Assembly: GCA_023300835.1 (NCBI GenBank)
Contig: JALZVB010000225.1
Span: 1-7,211, forward strand
Origin: Saprospiraceae bacterium
Lineage (GTDB): Bacteria; Bacteroidota; Bacteroidia; Chitinophagales; Saprospiraceae
Direction of reading: 5' to 3'
DNA length: 7,211 nt
The notes beneath the pieces are model-generated. The model saw only the letters and a program-made list of their open reading frames with translations, ran no database searches and was not told the DNA's origin. The position numbers were made by a program, and so were the translations under genes. Within the stretch, counting starts at the first letter, position 1; every line of letters begins with the position of its first letter. Shown here piece after piece: positions 6,601 to 7,211 of the stretch.

Positions 6601-7211
6601 TTACTGGTAATGGGAATATTGTGACTACGTAATTGAAATTCTGTGAACATAAGTTACCATAGGTGTATATGGCAGGTATGATATAAGTATCAGGAGCAAG
6701 ACCTGTAGGGTCAAATACACTACCTGTAACATGTGGTAACACATCTGAAGGATCGAATGTCATTATTCCATTATCAGCAGATGATGTAATGCCCATATCT
6801 ATAATACCAAAATTAGGATCATTAATACAGAACATAGTATCTCTACTCGTACCTAATATACCTTCTACAAAATCAGGGTCTACACAATTATTAGTTGTGC
6901 ACTCAGAACTTATTGAAGCGACACTGTTTCCACAAGGGCCTGTACCTGTTGCAATAACTGAAACCTCATAAGTTACACCAGTTGCTAAACCACTGAAAGT
7001 ATGTGTCAATTCACCTGCTGCCTTAGGAATATCTGGTTGTCCAGTAGGTGTAATCACAGTAATTATATAACCATCTGCTGCTGCAACTTCTCCTATCGTG
7101 AATGATATTGAAGTATCATCAGATGAACAAGATAGTTGCGGTGCTGGCATAGGCTCTATCACCTCAAAACTCCCTGCAATAAGTGCAGATTCACATCCAT
7201 TGGCATCAGCT
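3608..7211 (-). CDS. type IX secretion cargo: large multidomain surface protein (5' end missing)
   Basis: The last 1200 codons of a giant secreted protein, open at the right edge. The GTG at 7160-7162 lies inside the frame and is not a credible start, because the upstream codons (…ADANGCES…) continue a repeat. Residues are counted here from that GTG. Order: FnIII-like module (6-93); Ig-like 'GSVFDPTG' module (94-185); PKD-like (186-261); three FnIII-like modules in a row (262-350, 351-436, 437-528); two Ig-like regions (529-624, 625-713); a fifth FnIII-like module (714-799); Ig-like 'GLFDPSG' module (800-903); SprB-like repeat with GGTPPYTYTFG and VTVTDANGCS (904-980); a further Ig/PKD-like domain (981-1070); and the C-terminal sorting domain (about 1071-1184). 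By family such proteins cross the inner membrane by Sec and the outer membrane by the type IX system and stay on the surface or are released, often as adhesins. No catalytic domain is visible. It is rich in Asp, Thr and Cys and poor in Lys and Arg, hence acidic. The signal peptide would lie beyond the window. Confidence 0.9.
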   Translation of the reverse strand, partial: ADANGCESALIAGSFEVIEPMPAPQLSCSSDDTSISFTIGEVAAADGYIITVITPTGQPDIPKAAGELTHTFSGLATGVTYEVSVIATGTGPCGNSVASISSECTTNNCVDPDFVEGILGTSRDTMFCINDPNFGIIDMGITSSADNGIMTFDPSDVLPHVTGSVFDPTGLAPDTYIIPAIYTYGNLCSQNFNYVVTIFPLPVTTFSFDQSELCITDNIAVNSDITAATSWDYNGGILNGAGELSWDSPGPKTITATVTNTDGCIDTNSESIEVLPALDDFDIRCNDQGLDFVIFEWDVVVGAAEYSFFYDIDGGTAVPLASTTDTFLLVDNLTVGNEVNITITAIPNTGFCAPSMATETCTASNCDLLDPIVFGACNPLSIDSTSLSWDAVPGVTNYYVIVDGDTTMTDMLTANFGGLEPDETISITVVGINDIAACDNTSDSEDCSSEPCPDMSFAVNSCGSDLDFVDFCWDAVDFADEYSISYTVGTDPAVDVPGTQTDLTFRVGVDPNIPMQAVTIIVTAINFNGLCTGEGPGTGTSGDCPDMEFTLLFPTNPYCAPASSLVDGVALDVQVVDLNTNTDLTGSFDWTDPRVTGGLFIPTGDELTGDYTLTFTFTDDVSNCQQSGSVDFRFNLQPQVDLTDVGPLCVNEPATLIGFNASEPNNPSVQGDWDLTPLLDNGATEGIDTNGDVTISFPTGGSYDIVYTIENPDGDCSDVDMITIEVQDSIASLNLDCGTPTNTTVTATWDIIDDVDGYMVSINGATGTMVTETRFTEGGLTLGDEVTITVTPVFFTTPHACAPVPQSIICMPSSCPESMFDPAQTYVYGGFCPEEAGLIQIDGANFLLDAPVGFDTFSETWTGEGVDPVSGLFDPSGVILAVDESTKTITIAYEAVYAFGSDNCSYDTEFTVILYGRPVITDIQQVDIDCDWVPNAQITVETMGGTPPYTYTFGNSPSITQEGNPVIDVLQEGVYPVTVTDANGCSSTSQTVISATPVPEITVIGEGQIDIEDTGEITFEINPPQDFESVEWIVNGVSICPDSPCADFYDLVASEFAEEGSVEITANVFFSQDCFQGATKRIDIVNPEKWYIPNVIGTTTNSVDDTWIMFTKGDVVVENLKIYDRWGELVFTKENIEMIADPGSADSKANAWDLSWQGRWGTEDPGIAGDQVIQGVYVYLIELTVEGRPEIVADDITIFR
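3611..3952 (-). other. type B T9SS C-terminal sorting domain (gliding motility-associated, CHU_C type)
   Basis: This is the end of the large protein (residues about 1071-1184). It has the family landmarks in order: WYIPNV followed by NSVDDTW in the place of the usual IPNxFxPNgDGxNDxW; LKIYDRWGELVF; a Trp-rich stretch (WDLSWQGRWG) in the place of the usual pWdG; QGVYVYLIEL; and the terminal beta strand DITIFR. This is the TIGR04131-type signal, which directs proteins to the type IX secretion system, in known cases with the help of a PorP/SprF-like partner. It differs from the consensus by a degenerate Asn/Asp loop and by an insert of about 20 residues after LVFTKENI. Confidence 0.9.
4223..4453 (-). 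other. SprB-like repeat domain
   Basis: Residues about 904-980 of the large protein match the SprB repeat pattern: a Cys-containing first strand, then GGTPPYTYTFG, a short variable loop, an EGVYPVTVTDANGCS strand and a final Ser/Thr-rich strand ending before Pro. The codons at the extreme right edge (7196-7211, reading ADANG on the minus strand) look like the end of another repeat of the SprB or PKD kind, so there are probably more in the missing part. SprB of Flavobacterium johnsoniae is a mobile gliding adhesin carrying many such repeats; here only one full copy is seen. Confidence 0.7.
4766..7147 (-). repeat. five dispersed FnIII-like modules with a four-cysteine pattern
   Basis: Diverged protein repeats of about 86-92 residues lie at bases 7147-6884, 6379-6113, 6112-5855, 5854-5579 and 5023-4766. 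Each has a first strand with Cys, a central W-D or G-E element followed by a tyrosine-bearing strand (for example LSWDAVPGVTNYYV), a Leu-Gly turn before 'eITVtai', and a Cys-rich end. Cysteines by module, counted from the GTG at 7160-7162: 12/77/88/93, 269/336/345/350, 361/422/431/436, 446/515/-/528 and 721/785/794/799. The last pair is C-x4-C in four of the five. Modules 2-4 are directly adjacent, while 1 and 5 are separated from them by Ig-like domains. The repeats are too diverged to be recent DNA duplications. Confidence 0.75.

Noticed and set aside
3876..6971. Several 60-90 codon plus-strand open frames opposite the large gene
   Set aside because: They are Ser/Val/Thr-rich reverse-complement shadows of the repetitive minus-strand coding sequence, with no initiation context or domain.
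7160..7162. GTG as the start codon of the large surface protein
   Set aside because: The frame continues open to the right edge and the upstream residues (ADANGCES...) look like the end of another repeat. No signal peptide follows the GTG.
1..7211. CRISPR array, tRNA, rRNA or insertion sequence
   Set aside because: No regularly spaced direct repeats, cloverleaf with CCA-type end, ribosomal segment, transposase or integrase was seen on either strand.

Overview
The window looks like chromosomal DNA of an AT-rich Bacteroidota bacterium. The evidence is a giant surface protein ending in the type IX secretion 'gliding motility-associated' C-terminal domain, SprB-like and FnIII-like repeats, a response regulator with the LuxR-like helix-turn-helix seen in Bacteroidota propeller-type regulators, a TAnnTTTG-type promoter, and starts without Shine-Dalgarno sequences. 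No genus can be named. The first 18 bases are Illumina adapter, so the left edge is a contig end and not genome.

Layout, left to right: (1) bases 19-964, minus strand, a nearly complete membrane desaturase closely resembling eukaryotic sphingolipid delta-4 desaturase (DEGS); its last few residues are cut off by the adapter. (2) Bases 965-1251, an AT-rich divergent intergenic region with short repeats but no convincing promoter. (3) Bases 1252-2214, plus strand, a response regulator built as receiver, coiled coil and HTH. (4) Bases 2215-2387, convergent gene ends with one terminator per strand and an extra palindrome. (5) Bases 2388-3440, minus strand, cytidylate kinase (cmk, apparent TTG start) followed 57 bp later by a 104-residue protein of unknown function, probably one operon with a promoter just upstream of cmk. 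(6) Bases 3608-7211, minus strand, the last 1200 codons of a secreted, cysteine-patterned, multidomain surface protein with a very strong terminator behind it; its start lies beyond the right edge.

The genes do not form an obvious single pathway. cmk is housekeeping nucleotide metabolism, the large protein is exported by the type IX system, and the desaturase acts on membrane lipids. The regulator is divergent from the desaturase and could control it, but nothing in the sequence proves this. There is no CRISPR array, tRNA, rRNA or mobile element. The points most worth a second look are the DEGS-like desaturase in a bacterium, the unusual regulator architecture, the repeated four-cysteine FnIII modules and the adapter at the left end.
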